Shown in pieces: positions 11,205-20,229 of a DNA stretch of 40,000 nt. Position 1 is the stretch's first letter; the number at the start of each line of letters is the position of its first letter. A model generated the notes under the pieces. It did not search any database and was not told the DNA's origin. It worked only from the letters and a program-made list of their open reading frames with translations. The stretch spans positions 22,501-62,500 of the forward strand of contig WBZZ01001176.1 of NCBI GenBank assembly GCA_019918135.1, in the 5' to 3' direction. Source of the DNA: Paulinella micropora. Taxonomy: Eukaryota > Cercozoa > Imbricatea > Euglyphida > Paulinellidae. The position numbers and the translations under genes are program-made.

Positions 11205-11249
11205 TTTGAGAATTTCACTTCGTGCTACGCACTCTCGTTTATTCTCAAA
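11205..11249 (-). repeat. Palindromic element, copy 1 of 3 in element A
   Basis: Outer stem TTTGAGAAT / ATTCTCAAA (9 bp) with an inner stem GTGC / GCAC. Read on the minus strand it matches the elements at 11762-11805 and 14039-14117 (GAGAGTGC, then GCACGA). It lies just after the ATPase gene. Confidence 0.7.
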
Positions 11250-11337
11250 CATCGGAAACAATTAAAGAAAAAAAAAACGATGTTTTATGATGACGAAATC
11301 AGAATAAAATATCAATAATTATTTTTTATTTTTGCTG

Positions 11338-11356
11338 AAAGATTTTTTAAATCTTT
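11338..11356 (+). promoter_or_regulatory. Stem-loop just before the core-like gene
   Basis: AAAGATTT, loop TTT, AAATCTTT, ending 7 bases before the ATG at 11364. It is preceded by TTTTTGCTG, like the leader at 9977-9999. Confidence 0.65.
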
Positions 11357-11363
11357 GTAATAT

Positions 11364-11648
11364 ATGCCAGTATCACTAGTGATAATTTCACAACCATCAG
11401 GATATAACATCAGATACAATCCATCAATGCAACAGAAGGGAGGAAAAAAGAAAACTAAGAAGAATGGATGTGGGCAAAAGGGAGGAAAGATTAACTGGGT
11501 AAAGGTCGGAAAAACCGCAATGGCAGTTGATAAATTTCTTCGCTGTAATAAGTTAATCTCAAGGACTGCGGGAGCATTAAGTAGTGTCGGGGTGCCTTAC
11601 GCTGGTAGTGTTGGTGCTGTAGCATCAAGACTGGGGTATAGTAAGTAA
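11364..11648 (+). CDS. Small basic core-like protein, C-terminus trimmed by a stop
   Basis: 94 residues starting MPVSLVIISQPSGYNIRYNP, very like the 105-residue protein of B. Basic runs and Gly-Gly sites (QKGGKKK, QKGGKINW) are followed by a helical tail. TAA at 11646-11648 stands where B has CAA, and the next nine in-phase codons still encode RGGAVKF and a stop. It probably loses only eight residues. Position between ATPase and protease and the basic composition suggest a DNA-binding or capsid-lining protein like adenoviral core proteins. This is inference. Confidence 0.72.
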   Translation: MPVSLVIISQPSGYNIRYNPSMQQKGGKKKTKKNGCGQKGGKINWVKVGKTAMAVDKFLRCNKLISRTAGALSSVGVPYAGSVGAVASRLGYSK

Positions 11649-11761
11649 CGAGGAGGTGCTGTAAAGTTTCATTAAATGATGATATTTTTGATATTTTGTT
11701 CTGACTGCCGTCATCACAAAACATCGATGATCATTATTTTTTCCTTAAAAAAAAACGATTG

Positions 11762-11805
11762 TTTAGAATAAGTGAGAGTGCGATAGCACGAAACGCAATT
11801 CTAAA
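11762..11805 (+). repeat. Palindromic element, copy 2 of 3, before the protease gene of A
   Basis: Outer stem TTTAGAAT / ATTCTAAA with inner stem GTGC-GATA-GCAC. It is preceded by a poly-A/ACGAT box and ends 11 bases before the likely protease start region. Confidence 0.72.
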
Positions 11806-11816
11806 CTATCTATAGA

Positions 11817-13901
11817 ATTGCAGTCAAGAAAACAAGGAAACCTAAGGTAAGACCCCCGCGGGTTTATAGGAATAAGAGCGGGAGACCATATATTATCCAG
11901 AAGTGCAAAAAATATTATCTTAATTTTGGTAAGAAAACAAATGATATGAGCACACTTCAAATCGTTAAGTTGTTTTTGAAATATATTGGTAAGCCGAGGC
12001 CACAAAGGCAGGGTCGTAAACCAAGAGAAAAAATAATCAAATCTGATTTCAATTGTCTTGAACACGAGAACAGAAACCAGATACAAAGCAACTTACAAAA
12101 GAAATATGAGTTAATACATGACGAGGAAGAAAAGGAAAAGAAGAAGATAGAAGATGTGATAGAAGAAAAGAAAAGGCTAGAACGAAAAGACATAGCAGAT
12201 GCAGAGGAACAAAAAGAAATAAATGATAGAGAACACAAAAGAGAACTATCCGATATCAAGGAACGACAAGAACAAAAATCCAGAGAACTAAGAAGGGAGC
12301 AAAAACTCATAGATGATGTAAAACATGAAGAAGACAGAAAAAAAAGAATACAAGCATTACCACCGCCACCGCAATATCAATATATTATGCCACCGCAATA
12401 TGGACAGCCACAAGCACCGCCACAATTTGGAGCACCACAACAAGCACCGCCATTTGGAGCACCACCACAAGCACCGCCATTACCTAATTTAGGAGATGAA
12501 GCACCATTGAAAACGAAATAGCAATATGAGGAAGAAAAAAAGCAAAAGCAGAAAGATATTGAAACACTGAAATTAGCAGGATATACAGATAAGTTCATAA
12601 AAAAGATGAGTAGTAAAGACTTACAAAAAGCCAGTCAAGATATTCAGACTGCTATAGCCACAGCGACATCTTTAGATGAACAGAAAAAGTTAGCAGAAGA
12701 ATATAAAGAAAAACTTGAAAAAGAAGAAAAGAAAGCAGAAGAAAAGGGTAAGCATTTTGAACATTTACAAATTAATCAATTTTTAATATCAGCATTTTCA
12801 AAAACTTATCACCCAAACATTACTATAAAAGAGTTAGCACAGGCTTTAAAAAAGATACTAGATAATGATGGACATAAAAAATTAAATTACAAAGACACTT
12901 CAAAGTGGATTATTAACATGATTAAAAGGTTTAATATTGATGTTGGAAATGAAAAGGAAAACGTAAAAAGAAAAGTGGCGCATTATGCTAGATATGAAGA
13001 GTATATGGGTATTAATGAGCAAAAAGGTAGTGGAGCGAATACATTAGAAGAATTAATTGATAAAGTATTTTCAATTGCGAAAAAAAAAATACTTAGCCAG
13101 CAAAGATTAGAACACAAAATGAACAAACATGATTTTGTAAATACTCTAACGAACAAAATGACTTCCGATCCCAATTTAGATAAAAGAGTTTCAACAGATT
13201 TGAATATTGACGAGGGAATGCCACTGGAGGGGGTTCCACCCCCTACCATACCCCCGCCACCAGAGCCGGCAACAGATACGACTACACCGGCAGACAAAAC
13301 CATGCAACCGAGTGTCGCGGAGACACCGCTACCCCCGAGCGTCGCGGAGACGCCAGAGCAAGAGCAACAGCAACCAGAGCCAGAGGAACCCACACAGGAA
13401 GGAGAAGGGAGGGGACTAATGACTAATGAAATAGACGACATAATGAAAAAATATGGATGGTATCTCGGAGCAATAGCCAGTGATGAAATCTATAAGTTGA
13501 AGCCCGGAAGCAGAAAGCGATACGGATTTATTATGAATTTGGACAACCACAATCAATCAGGGTCTCATTGGATCGCCGTATGGATAAGTCTAGATAAAGA
13601 CAGGAGTGTTGAAGTCTATGACCCATTAGCACTTTACCAACCAACTGAAGTATTTCAACAACAAATAAAACAACTAATTGACTGAAGCCATCCCGATAGT
13701 TATTTATTAATGAAGGTTAATCAAGTAAAACAACAATCAGACACATCAGACACATGTGGTTCGCACTCAATGAGGTTTTTAATGGAGCGGGCGAATGGCA
13801 ACAGATTTAAGTTTGCTAGTGGCTATACAGACTTAAAAGAAGAAGAAGCGGAGAAATTAAAAGTACAGAAAGGTTATGGTAATTTTAAAACATACATTTG
13901 A
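11817..13901 (+). pseudogene. Adenain/Ulp1-like cysteine protease, broken
   Basis: Aligned with B from 11817, where the ATG has become ATT (IAVKK versus MVVKK). One frame then continues through TAG 12519-12521 and TGA 13683-13685 to 13901. Visible parts are an N-terminal basic domain, a charged coiled coil, a Pro-rich linker and the protease core with GSHWIAVWI (His), VEVYDPLA (Asp), and QSDTSDTCGSHS (Gln, then Cys seven residues later). The central domain (about 12600-13030) is unlike that of B, so that part has been exchanged or has diverged strongly. A GC-rich palindrome lies in frame at 13227-13258. Confidence 0.88.
13227..13258 (+). repeat. GC-rich palindrome inside the protease frame
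   Basis: GGAGGGGGTTCCACCCCC-type hairpin followed by TACCATACCCCC, encoding part of a Pro-rich linker (EGVPPPTIPPPP). A near copy lies at 13911-13941, just after the gene. Confidence 0.75.
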
Positions 13902-13910
13902 TATTTGTTT

Positions 13911-13941
13911 GGAGGGGTTCCACCCCTACCATACCCCGCGG
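13911..13941 (+). repeat. GC-rich palindrome after the protease gene
   Basis: GGAGGGGTTCCACCCC followed by TACCATACCCCG, almost identical to the copy within the coding region. Another hairpin (AAGGGGCCAGCCCCTT) follows at about 13949-13964. Confidence 0.75.
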
Positions 13942-14038
13942 TTTTGGAAAGGGGCCAGCCCCTTCCATAAACATCGGGGGCTACGCACTTTTAAGGATTA
14001 TAATAAGCATTAATTTTTTTGAAAAAGAAAAAACGATT

Positions 14039-14117
14039 TTTAGAATAAGCGAGAGTGCAGAGCACGACTATCTCGTAGAGTGATTACGCCCTTCGGGCAG
14101 TAAAGCGCAATTCTAAA
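14039..14117 (+). repeat. Palindromic element, copy 3 of 3, before the penton gene of A
   Basis: Outer stem TTTAGAAT / ATTCTAAA, inner stems GTGC-AGA-GCAC and GCCC-TTC-GGGC. It is an enlarged relative of 11762-11805 and ends 4 bases before the ATG at 14122. It may act as a structured leader. Confidence 0.72.
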
Positions 14118-14121
14118 TATC

Positions 14122-14934
14122 ATGGAATATAAGGGAGGTCGTGCGAGTGGTATCTATTACATAAATAGTAAAAATAGAATAACGGGGACAGACAGCGACT
14201 TTACACACGAAGTCAATATGAAGGGGCTAGATAATCCCACACATTGTAAAATTCTTCATATCTATGTTCCAAAGTCGTATTACTCTGTGGCTTCCCCATA
14301 TAATACTTTTACATTATCTGAAGACAGGTATGAGGCTTTAATTACGATACCTGAAGGAAACTACACAATGAACAATTTAAAAAATAAGTTGTCGGAGGTA
14401 CTGACGGTAGAAAGTCTAAATGACTATACTTATGTTGTCTCAAGCAACAATACAAACACAGAAGCGGAGGATGGTAAATTAACATTCAGTGTTTCAAATA
14501 ACGGAGGTATTCAACCGCTGTTTATATTTGATGCTGATACATGTATTCACGAGGTAATGTGTTTTGATAGAAATTCAACATATTTCTTTGCGAATGATTT
14601 TATTTAATCGCCAAATGTAATTATTCTAACTAGTGAAAAGACTTTGTACCTTCAATCAGACTTAGTTGGTGAAGGAGATAATCACGTGCTACAAGAAATA
14701 TACAGTGCCAACGAAATTCCTTTTGGTGCTGTTATATACGACGGAAGTGGGTCAGAGTATGGTAAGAAATTATCTTCCAGTTCAAATAATGTATATAGGT
14801 TTTATCTTACAGACGAAAACGATCAGGCTATAAATCTTAATGGGTTAGATATTGTAATGACATTATTAATTTACAGAGAGACAAATTATTTTAATTTATT
14901 TACATCCTTTTTCAATTTATTAAAATCAAGGTAA
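14122..14934 (+). pseudogene. Minor capsid (penton-like) protein with one stop
   Basis: MEYKGGRASGIYYINSKNR opens a protein matching 28239-29054 in B. Diagnostic of Polinton minor capsid proteins is the segment with IYVPKSYYSV, then ITIPEGNYTMNNLKNKL. TAA at 14605-14607 interrupts the frame where B has AGG. The frame continues in phase to 14934. The rest is well conserved. Confidence 0.82.
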
Positions 14935-15025
14935 TTAATTTAATTTTTGATTTAATTATTTTTTTCTATGAATATATTTGTGTATTAAACAACTTACACT
15001 ACTGCCTAAAAAATCAAAAAACAAA

Positions 15026-16518
15026 ATGTTAACTCAACACGGCGGAGAATTAGACTTCAGTAAGAGTGATTATATCAGTGCTTCGTACCGCTTGAACAAC
15101 CTAGCCCCTCGTGAGATCAAGAACGATCATTTGAAGTCACTACTGCGGGAGATCAAGAACGATCATTTGATCTTATTAGCAGCCCGTTCAATCTCGCTCA
15201 GTCATATTTGAGTTTTATTTATACTATGAAAGCGCCTCTTGTTGCCAACACTTATACTAGAATTTTTATGGACTGCCTTTCGCAAATTTCTCAAATTCAA
15301 CTTCAGACCCGTAGCTGTGTTTATCTGTGCGACGTTAACAACCTTAGACATGTGACAAAGATGTTGTGGAAACCAGAAATGAGCTTGAAGGATTTCCTTG
15401 ACCTTCCTAACCACGAGGATGCTAGTGGATACGGATGTATGCTACAAAAGTGTAATGCTAACGGCTTGATTAACATTAGTGCAGTTGAAGGAACTAGAAC
15501 AGCCTTTCGTGCGGCCACTGATAATAATAACGATGTTGCTGCCGCAACTCAGGGTCTATTGCGAGAGCTAGTGATTTCTGATCGTCGTCACGATGATGCT
15601 GCTTTGACGACTGAAGTTGGAGCACTATCAGCCGTAAATGTTAATTACAACGAGGCGAAGTATCTTGTTGGAAGTGGAGCAACTGCCGCTTTGGCCCTTA
15701 ATGTTAAAATTCCTTTGGGTATGATTATTAATACTATTTTCGCACTTGATAAGACTATTATGTTTCCAGAGATTTTGACTATGCGAATTGTGTGGAGTGA
15801 TACTGACAGAACCGGTTATACGGTGACGAATGGTGCCGCTACTTGTCTTAGCACTGCTTATCTTGCCACACTAAATGCTACACTGCCTATGGCTGTATCT
15901 GCTGATGTTACCAATCTTAACTTGTTTCTAGCTGTTGAAACGAACCCTGATGTCATTCAATCAATTCAACAGAAGATTGCTAGCACCGAAGGTATGAACT
16001 TCAATATCGATTATCCCTATGTTTATAAGAATTCAATTGGAGCAACCACAACCCAAAATATTATTATGTGATTTGACAGAGGCCATGGTCTCCGTTTGAA
16101 GAAAATTTATGACTCAGTTTTTAACACCGAAGAAAGGAAGAACACTGCTTATGACCATGATAATCGCACAGCAGCAAAGATCGCTACTTTATACACTACT
16201 CTAGACGGAGCACGACAGCAAGAGTTTAACATTGACTGCGCCTCTGAAGAAGACTACATGTACCTGAAGCCAAAGATTGACGGTTCGGCCTTGATAAATA
16301 ATGATGTGTATAAATACAACTGGTTCTGGGTTGATGTTTGGGATAATACCAGCCCGCTATGGAGCAAAGACTAAAATGAAATCAGCGGTTTAAGTCTTGA
16401 TACTGAGTGACGATGGGAGTTTATTAGCACTAATGCGGGAACTGCTCTTAACCACTACACTGTAACAATCACTCAGCGAGAGGTTCAGGTTAAGGCAAAT
16501 ATGATTACGATTTCATAA
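15026..16518 (+). pseudogene. Major capsid protein, broken
   Basis: The ATG at 15026 gives MLTQHGGELDFSKSDY as in the MCP of B. Near 15112-15170 a 22-base segment, GAGATCAAGAACGATC and onward, occurs twice and the frame is lost. Nonsense codons are TGA 16069-16071 and TGA 16408-16410 (CGA in B) and TAA 16372-16374 (CAA in B). Elsewhere the DNA is about 93% identical to B over a 60-base stretch I counted, higher than in the ATPase gene. Confidence 0.85.
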
Positions 16519-16591
16519 CTCAGCCAGTGAGGTAATATGTAATTATTAATTTTGATAGTTAATTTATTTTTTTTGATAATATAGAGTAACA

Positions 16592-17441
16592 ATGTCCAAC
16601 CAGAGAATTTGGTAGCACAAAATCCAGACGGAGATTTAGTCAATGTAAAAGTCTGGCATGATGGTTATCTTGAGACTAATGTTGAAAAAACATCATTTGG
16701 TGAATTAGCAACATCACAATACACACCAATTATACAAGAAACATTTATGTATAATGTAAATACTTCTAAGTTAAACACAAGCACTACTAGTGCTACATTA
16801 GAGCAAAAGAGTGCTATGGCATATCTAACAACACAGGCAGTTGGAGGTTCAAGATTATTCATTGAAACAAAAAAGAAAATTAAATATCGTGCTGGTATGG
16901 GTGTATGTGTCAGATTTACTGCTTTGTGGAATACAAATGAAGCAGGAGGATATTCATCTTATGTAGGTATTGGGGATTCCTTCTTGACTGATGGATTTTT
17001 CTTCTCAAGAAAAAGCATTGTAATGAAAATATATCAATTTAACAACTCCGCAGTCATTACAGATGTTAAACAAAGTCAATGGAACGTAGATAAAGCGGAT
17101 GGAACCGATTACTTACCAGCAATTGATTTCAGTAAGGGTAATGTATTTCAGATTAAATATCAATACTTAGGTTTTGTCAGATATCATTTTATATTGAAAA
17201 TCCAAACACTGGACAATTTCAACTAGTCCATGCTATACAATATGCCAACAGCAAAACTGCTACATCTCTTAATAATACTACTTTACCATTCTTTGCTTCT
17301 TTGGCTGTTGGTGCTAATCCGCAAATCCAAAATCTTAGAATTACTAGTGTTGGATGCTTTATTGAAGGAACTGAAATCATAAGAGGTATTCTATTTATTT
17401 ATGAAAGAACAGCAAATACAACAAATGTGACAACTCATGCT
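16592..17441 (+). pseudogene. Virion protein gene of A, 5' part, interrupted by element B
   Basis: Counterpart of 30822-32075. The ATG at 16592 is followed by a one-base loss near 16605. The frame then runs through AQNPDGDLVNVKVWHDG and KTSFGELATSQYTP. A second frameshift lies near 17170-17190. The C-terminal frame continues (NPQIQNLRIT, FIEGTE) until the insertion at 17441. CAA at the position of B's TAA shows that Gln is ancestral. The remainder of the gene is at 38713-39105. Confidence 0.88.
17436..17441 (+). repeat. Target-site duplication of element B, left copy (CATGCT)
   Basis: The six bases directly outside the left TIR are repeated exactly outside the right TIR at 38713-38718. Six-base duplications are the Polinton norm. 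They lie in frame inside element A's virion-protein gene. Confidence 0.93.
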
Positions 17442-17537
17442 AGTAGTATAGGGTGCCACTTCGGCACACTTTTTCACGACATACCCCGCCCCGCCACAGA
17501 GACACACTCCGGCCGGCCCGCAGGGACAAAACGGCAA
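17442..17537 (+). repeat. Left terminal inverted repeat of element B (96 bp)
   Basis: Begins AGTAGTATAGGGTGCC and ends ACGGCAA. It is base-for-base the reverse complement of 38617-38712. It is strongly GC-rich compared with the AT-rich element. In this type of element the TIR is the presumed protein-primed replication origin and the integrase substrate. Confidence 0.96.
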
Positions 17538-17725
17538 CGGTCGGAAATAACGGAAACAAATCATAAAATGATTTCACGTAGCTTTTTTTAACATTGTTCA
17601 AGTCAAAGATTTCTATTTGGAAAAAAGAAATATAACGGGTTTTGCGATTTTTTCTTTGCTTTTTTTAAAGTTTATGTTAGATAGAAAAAATAAAATAGAA
17701 TTGAACAGCCATACTTCGATGCGGC

Positions 17726-17748
17726 GCGTCGTACTTTTTGTGCGACGC
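17726..17748 (+). promoter_or_regulatory. GC-rich stem-loop between left TIR and first gene of B
   Basis: GCGTCGTAC, loop TTTTT, GTGCGACGC (one G-T pair) in an otherwise AT-rich 286-bp spacer (17538-17823). No gene was seen in the spacer. A terminal cis element is possible. Confidence 0.5.
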
Positions 17749-17823
17749 ATCTTTTTGCTTTTTTGCTCTGTCGTTCGTTTCTGTCTTTTCGTCGCAACCC
17801 ACAAACCATAATATATCATATAA

Positions 17824-18309
17824 ATGTCCATAAATCTCATTCCGAAAAATTTGAAAGATAAAGATGCTTGGAAAGAACAATTCCAAGTTAATAGATATAG
17901 TTTAAGCAAACTAAACGAAATGAAAATAAGACAAGAGAAGGAGATAGAGAAAGATGAGATGATAATCGAGAATATGAAGAAAGAGTTGGAAAAAAAGAAA
18001 GAGAGACTAGATGCGCTGAATGAGACGATATTCGAAAGAGAGAGGGAGAGAGATGATATCGAAGAAGACTTAATGGATGATAGAAGAAAGAAGATAAAGA
18101 AGAGAAAGATTGAAAGTGAGATGAGCTTGATGAAGCAATGGAGGAGAGGGAATAGGGGAATGTTGAAAGCAGGAGAGATAGCTGAAATGGAAAGAAGGAT
18201 TGAAAGTGGAACGACGTTTGCTGAGGCGTGTGTGATGTTGAAGAGGATAGATGAAATAAGTGAAAAGGTAGTAGAGGGAGAGAGAAATATGAATAGGGTG
18301 TTCAGGTAA
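17824..18309 (+). CDS. Coiled-coil protein, first gene of element B
   Basis: 161 residues from an ATG preceded by an AT-rich TATA-like stretch. Residues 30-110 are almost all Lys, Glu, Arg, Met and Ile in heptad-like order, predicting a long coiled coil. The C-terminal quarter contains ERRIESGTTFAEACVMLKRI, recognisable in broken form in A at 3421 onward. There are no membrane segments or signal peptide. Function is unknown. Its place next to the TIR in B and its conservation in A support a real gene. Confidence 0.68.
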   Translation: MSINLIPKNLKDKDAWKEQFQVNRYSLSKLNEMKIRQEKEIEKDEMIIENMKKELEKKKERLDALNETIFERERERDDIEEDLMDDRRKKIKKRKIESEMSLMKQWRRGNRGMLKAGEIAEMERRIESGTTFAEACVMLKRIDEISEKVVEGERNMNRVFR

Positions 18310-18344
18310 TAGTTGAATATTATGTGGGGAGGATCTGCCCCAAA

Positions 18345-18430
18345 TTCAATACAGCTTACTGCTGTATATATTTCAATACATCTACCGATGTATATATTTC
18401 AATACAGCTCGCCGCTGTATATATTTTTAT
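18345..18430 (+). repeat. Three tandem 26-27 bp hairpin repeats
   Basis: Units start TTTCAATACA (first unit TTCAATACA) and hold stems at 18349-18367 (ATACAGC/GCTGTAT), 18376-18393 (ATACATC/GATGTAT) and 18402-18420 (ATACAGC/GCTGTAT). The middle unit changes a G-C pair to T-A on both sides, so pairing is kept. They lie in the spacer upstream of the gene at 18535. Confidence 0.8.
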
Positions 18431-18495
18431 ATGAGGGATATATTTTCATAACCAAAATTTTTATATTATGTCCTGGGCACGACATTAAACTACCC

Positions 18496-18534
18496 CTACA
18501 TAAACACATATTGTCCCTCTGTGTGTTTATGTAG
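18496..18534 (+). promoter_or_regulatory. Perfect 13-bp inverted repeat ending at the start codon
   Basis: CTACATAAACACA at 18496-18508 and TGTGTTTATGTAG at 18522-18534. The ATG begins at the very next base. The homologous gene in A has an unrelated stem in the same place (3645-3654/3675-3685). Confidence 0.78.
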
Positions 18535-19149
18535 ATGCCTCCTAAGAAGAAGCCTGAAGAAGGAAAAGACCCTGTGAAGGTAAACGATTTCGTATGAATG
18601 TTGCATGAATGTCATATGAATGTATGTATGATGCAGGATATAACAGAAGGCGTTGCAGGTGTTAACTTTGGAAGGAAAAAACCTGCCAAGAAGGGTGGCA
18701 AGAAAGGGGGGAGAAAAAAAGGAACACCCAACACTATTATGCGCTTTCCTGAGCAATATGCTGTCATTGACAAGGAGAAAGGAACGGCTGTAGTTTTTGA
18801 GCAACCGCAACCAGAAGGAAAGTCTGTCCCGTTAACAGTATGGGGATATAAATCAATGCCTCGTAACTACAGATTGTATGTTGTTGCATTCAAAAGCGGG
18901 CAATTTGCCCTGTTCCGAAATTTCGATAACATTCATGCTCTTTCTGTCAAGAAAAGGCTAGGAGTAATCAAAACTTCATACTTAGCAAAAAATGATGGTG
19001 AGGAGTCTGATGAGGAGGAAGATGATGAGGAGAAGGACGCGGCGGAGGAGGCTGCGGCGGAGGAGGCTGCTGCTGAGGAGGCTGCTGCTGAGGAGGCTGC
19101 TGCGGAGGACGCGGCGGAGGAGGCTGCTGCGGAGGAGGCTGCTAAGTAA
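18535..19149 (+). CDS. MPPKKK-family protein with a likely 57-nt intron (18580-18636)
   Basis: Exon 1, 18535-18579, encodes 15 residues (MPPKKKPEEGKDPVK). The direct frame stops at TGA 18595-18597. An intron from GTAAAC at 18580 to ATGCAG at 18636 would join it in phase 0 to a long frame beginning DITEGVAG. The product has basic Gly-Lys runs (KKGGKKGGRKKG), a conserved central part (YVVAFKSGQFALFRNF) and a long Glu/Ala C-terminal tail. Without splicing, internal ATGs at 18598-18628 could start a shorter protein. The MPPKKK start is shared with A at 3691, which supports exon 1. Function is unknown. Nucleic-acid binding is a guess from the basic runs. Confidence 0.65.
18580..18636 (+). other. 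Putative spliceosomal intron, 57 nt
   Basis: Bounded by AAG|GTAAAC and ATGCAG|GAT. It is phase 0 and contains an in-frame TGA. No counterpart was seen in A. A polypyrimidine tract is weak or absent, so a start-site change is the main alternative. Confidence 0.55.
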
Positions 19150-19218
19150 TATATAACAAAACGTATATAATAAAAGGAAATATATTAAAGCGTCTTACTG
19201 GTTTTCAATTTCAACAAC

Positions 19219-20196
19219 TTACAAATCCAAAATTTCTTTTTTCTTTTTAATCCGGGCACTACTACGGATGTTTTCCGGTTTGATGTCCAACGCCTTTAAT
19301 AAATGTTTATTCTTTTTTTCTTTAGTTAGTTCTTTTACTTGGTCAGCTAGTTGAGGCTTGACTTCGTCCGGTTGTTCTTCTGACTTAGACTTCAATAATT
19401 CTTGCGGACTCGCAATCTCGTCAGAAGATAGTATTAATTTGAAGCCTTTACGGCCTTTAACCGTATACACTTTCTTCGAGTATTGAATATCCCCCTTACT
19501 AAAAACAGTTCTTTCTAGTTCTTTCCTTACTGTTTCCCCTTTTGGAAACTTGTTAATAAGACCGGCTCTATATAGTTCTTGGTCGTTCTTCTTTTTTCTT
19601 TCATAGACTTCCATCGGAGTAGCTTTTATCGTATTATGGTATGTGTTGTTGTAGTTATTGACTATTTCATAAATGAAAGGAACCCAAATAAAATCATCAT
19701 TAACTTCCCACATAAAATTTAAATCGTTCCTTATTGTTCTAATAAATCTATCTACTATCCCCATAGTTCGGTGGTCGCCTACTTCGTTTGTCGTATGTTG
19801 AATACCGTTTTCTCTAAAGTATTCAGCGACTTGCCCTTTATATTCGCTGCCGTTGTCGGATGTAATCCTTTTCGGTTTTGGCATTTTCTTTAATCCTTCC
19901 AAGACCTCAGGAGTTGTTTTGTTTTTTATTGGCTCAATCCAAGCACGGCGAGAATAAACATCAATCATTACTAAGCCGAAATTATAGTTCTTATTTCCTT
20001 TCTTGGTGGCTACCTTTGACATATCCATAAGGTCTATAAACACTTGACTTAATGGTTTCGCTTCCGGAGCGGTGATGGTGTTCCATACTTTCTTTGCTTT
20101 AGATTGATGGTGTATTTCGGCAGCCTCTTTTATTTTCTTTTGTTCTAGTTCTTCTTCTTCATTTTGACTACTGTTCTGTGTGTGTTTATTATCCAT
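19219..20196 (-). CDS. rve-family integrase
   Basis: 325 residues. The catalytic core shows VFIDLMDMS (first Asp), ITSDNGSEYKG (second Asp) and, 35 residues on, GIVDRFIRTIR, where an Asp stands at the site of the usual Glu. I believe similar Asp variants occur in related viral integrases but cannot check. A C-terminal SH3-like part (VYTVKGRKGFKLIL) and a basic tail follow. There is an acidic Glu/Lys N-terminal stretch, and no HHCC zinc domain was seen. It inserts the element with a 6-bp stagger, matching the CATGCT duplication. The minus-strand leader holds TATATAGAACC. The counterpart in A is degraded. Confidence 0.9.
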   Translation of the reverse strand: MDNKHTQNSSQNEEEELEQKKIKEAAEIHHQSKAKKVWNTITAPEAKPLSQVFIDLMDMSKVATKKGNKNYNFGLVMIDVYSRRAWIEPIKNKTTPEVLEGLKKMPKPKRITSDNGSEYKGQVAEYFRENGIQHTTNEVGDHRTMGIVDRFIRTIRNDLNFMWEVNDDFIWVPFIYEIVNNYNNTYHNTIKATPMEVYERKKKNDQELYRAGLINKFPKGETVRKELERTVFSKGDIQYSKKVYTVKGRKGFKLILSSDEIASPQELLKSKSEEQPDEVKPQLADQVKELTKEKKNKHLLKALDIKPENIRSSARIKKKKEILDL

Positions 20197-20229
20197 CCTT
20201 TAAGTTTTGGTGAAGCGTGGTTCTATATA

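Larger units (their letters stand above)
1..17441. mobile_element. Element A, left arm: decayed Polinton-type element
   Basis: From about 2912 the genes follow the same order and strands as element B: coiled-coil, MPPKKK, integrase, charged protein, fibre, membrane protein, secreted Cys-rich, 120-aa, ATPase, core-like, protease, penton, MCP and virion protein. Most are broken by stops or frameshifts. The arm ends at 17441, where B is inserted. A PolB fragment at 1-2674 may belong to A or to another element. No left TIR of A could be recognised, so the true left edge is unknown. Confidence 0.85.

Noticed and set aside
15112..15170. Tandem duplication in the MCP gene of A as a functional repeat
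   Set aside because: The 22-base repeat replaces conserved codons of B and destroys the frame. It looks like decay by local copying.
18345..18430. CRISPR array
   Set aside because: Only three units, with the hairpin making up most of each unit, no real spacers and no cas genes.
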